DNA from: Thermodesulfatator sp. | GTDB taxonomy: Bacteria > Desulfobacterota > Thermodesulfobacteria > Thermodesulfobacteriales > Thermodesulfobacteriaceae | Reading direction: 5' to 3' | Length of the DNA: 5,715 bases | NCBI GenBank assembly: GCA_026993045.1 | Contig: JALWWR010000094.1 | Span: forward strand, 1-5,715 | Part shown: piece after piece, positions 4,781 through 5,715 of the stretch | Layout of the letters: each line of letters opens with the position of its first letter | Numbering within the stretch: the first letter of the stretch is position 1 | Notes under the pieces: model-generated | Seen by the model: the letters and a program-made list of their open reading frames with translations, nothing else | Database searches by the model: none | What the model was told of the DNA's origin: nothing | Translations under genes and position numbers: made by a program

Positions 4781-5715
4781 ATGAAGATCTTGGTAGTTGG
4801 GGGAGGCGGCCGGGAACACGCCTTATGTTGGAAATTGGCTCAAAGCCCCAAGGTAGAAAAGGTCTACGCTGCACCTGGGAACGCTGGTATTGAGCAAGAG
4901 CCTAAATGTGAATGCCTTCCTATAAAGCCCACGGACTTTGAGGCCTTAGCCCACTGGGCCCAGGAAAACCAGGTCTCCTTTACGGTGGTAGGGCCTGAAG
5001 ATCCTTTGGCCCAAGGCCTTAGAGATTTTTTTGAAGAAAGGGGGCTTAAAGTCTTTGGGCCCACGGCCCGGGCTGCTCAGATCGAAGCCAGCAAGGTCTT
5101 CACCAAGGAGCTTTTGGCCAAGTATGGGATTCCCACCGCCTCTTTTGAGGTCTTCGATGATCCAGAGGCCGCCCGGCGGTTTATCGCGAAAAAAGGGGCC
5201 CCCATCGTGGTAAAGGCTGATGGTCTGGCCGCGGGCAAGGGGGTGGTGGTTTGTCGGAGCCTGGAGGAGGCCTACGAGGCCGTGGATCGGATTATGGTGC
5301 AAAAGGTCTTTGGTGAGGCTGGCCGCCGGGTGGTGATTGAAGATTGTCTGGTAGGCGAAGAGGCCTCCTTTATGGTTATTACCGATGGAGAAACGGTCCT
5401 TCCCCTTCCTTCCTCTCAAGACCATAAACCCCTTTTAGACGGGGACCAGGGGCCCAATACTGGGGGGATGGGGGCTTATTCCCCGGCCCCGGTGGTCACT
5501 CCGGAACTCCACGAGATCATCATGGAAACCATCATGAAACCTACCATCCAGGCCTTGGCCCAAGAAGGGATCCCTTATTTCGGGGTCCTTTACGCCGGGC
5601 TCATGATCGCGGAGGGCCGACCTTACGTTTTGGAGTTTAATTGTCGGTTTGGAGATCCCGAGGCCCAGCCTTTGCTCATGCGGCTAGAGTCGGATCTAGT
5701 AGAACTGATGGAAGC
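4781..5715 (+). CDS. purD: Phosphoribosylamine-glycine ligase (GAR synthetase), C-terminus cut off by window edge
   Basis: ATP-grasp enzyme that joins phosphoribosylamine and glycine to give GAR, the second step of de novo purine synthesis, in the cytoplasm. The visible part is 311 codons; the family is usually about 420-430, so roughly 115 residues lie beyond the window. Landmarks: N-terminal dinucleotide-like loop [11 protein letters not shown] at about 5-15; AAPGNAG soon after; [12 protein letters not shown]; the domain boundary [14 protein letters not shown]; the ATP-grasp loop [40 protein letters not shown]; and the metal/ATP-binding [14 protein letters not shown] near the right edge. 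All are standard for PurD. It starts 16 bases after lysA on the same strand and is probably co-transcribed, although no functional link between lysine and purine synthesis is needed to explain this. No oddities were seen in the visible part. Confidence 0.97.
   Translation, partial: MKILVVGGGGREHALCWKLAQSPKVEKVYAAPGNAGIEQEPKCECLPIKPTDFEALAHWAQENQVSFTVVGPEDPLAQGLRDFFEERGLKVFGPTARAAQIEASKVFTKELLAKYGIPTASFEVFDDPEAARRFIAKKGAPIVVKADGLAAGKGVVVCRSLEEAYEAVDRIMVQKVFGEAGRRVVIEDCLVGEEASFMVITDGETVLPLPSSQDHKPLLDGDQGPNTGGMGAYSPAPVVTPELHEIIMETIMKPTIQALAQEGIPYFGVLYAGLMIAEGRPYVLEFNCRFGDPEAQPLLMRLESDLVELME

Noticed and set aside
4946..5425. Minus-strand 159-codon frame
   Set aside because: Antisense to conserved purD motifs, with no own motifs and no ribosome binding site considered convincing.

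Overview
The window looks like chromosomal DNA from a thermophilic bacterium of the Thermodesulfobacteriota/deltaproteobacterial kind. That placement is an inference. It rests on a moderately GC-rich composition (a little above half by eye), strong AGGAGG-type ribosome binding sites, very tight gene spacing, proteins rich in charged residues, a proteobacterial-style lysA preceded by an LptM-type lipoprotein, and a P-type ATPase that resembles archaeal/thermophile proton pumps. No mobile element, CRISPR array, tRNA or rRNA was seen.

The window has two divergent transcription units separated by an AT-rich 175-base region (2585-2759). On the minus strand, a 41-residue single-membrane-span peptide (2584-2459) is followed four bases later by a plasma-membrane-type (type IIIA, Pma1/AHA-like) H+-ATPase. 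The ATPase reads leftwards as one unbroken 818-codon frame from GTG 2455 until it leaves the window at base 1, probably within membrane segment M9. The ATPase start sits just after the stop of the small gene, so the two are probably translationally coupled. This small-peptide/P-type-ATPase pair is the most interesting candidate for something undescribed. It resembles in layout and size the single-span micropeptides that accompany other P-type ATPases (yeast Pmp1/Pmp2 with Pma1, KdpF with Kdp, sarcolipin/phospholamban with SERCA).

On the plus strand, three genes form a tight operon: a 239-residue outer-membrane-type lipoprotein, lysA and purD. The lipoprotein has an LptM-like Cys-Gly-Lys-Lys-Gly-Pro N-terminus followed by two fibronectin-III-like modules. 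lysA (diaminopimelate decarboxylase, last step of lysine synthesis) is complete. purD (glycinamide ribonucleotide synthetase, purine synthesis) runs off the right edge after 311 codons. Gaps are 10 and 16 bases, and both downstream genes have AGGAGGGG ribosome binding sites. The first gene has no ribosome binding site, and a good extended -10 element lies so close to its ATG that the transcript may be leaderless.

The intergenic region also carries a perfect 9-bp AT-rich inverted repeat beside the small-peptide start, a 10-bp direct repeat overlapping the candidate -35 box of the plus-strand promoter, and an isolated perfect TATAAT. These are sequence observations; their regulatory meaning is inferred.
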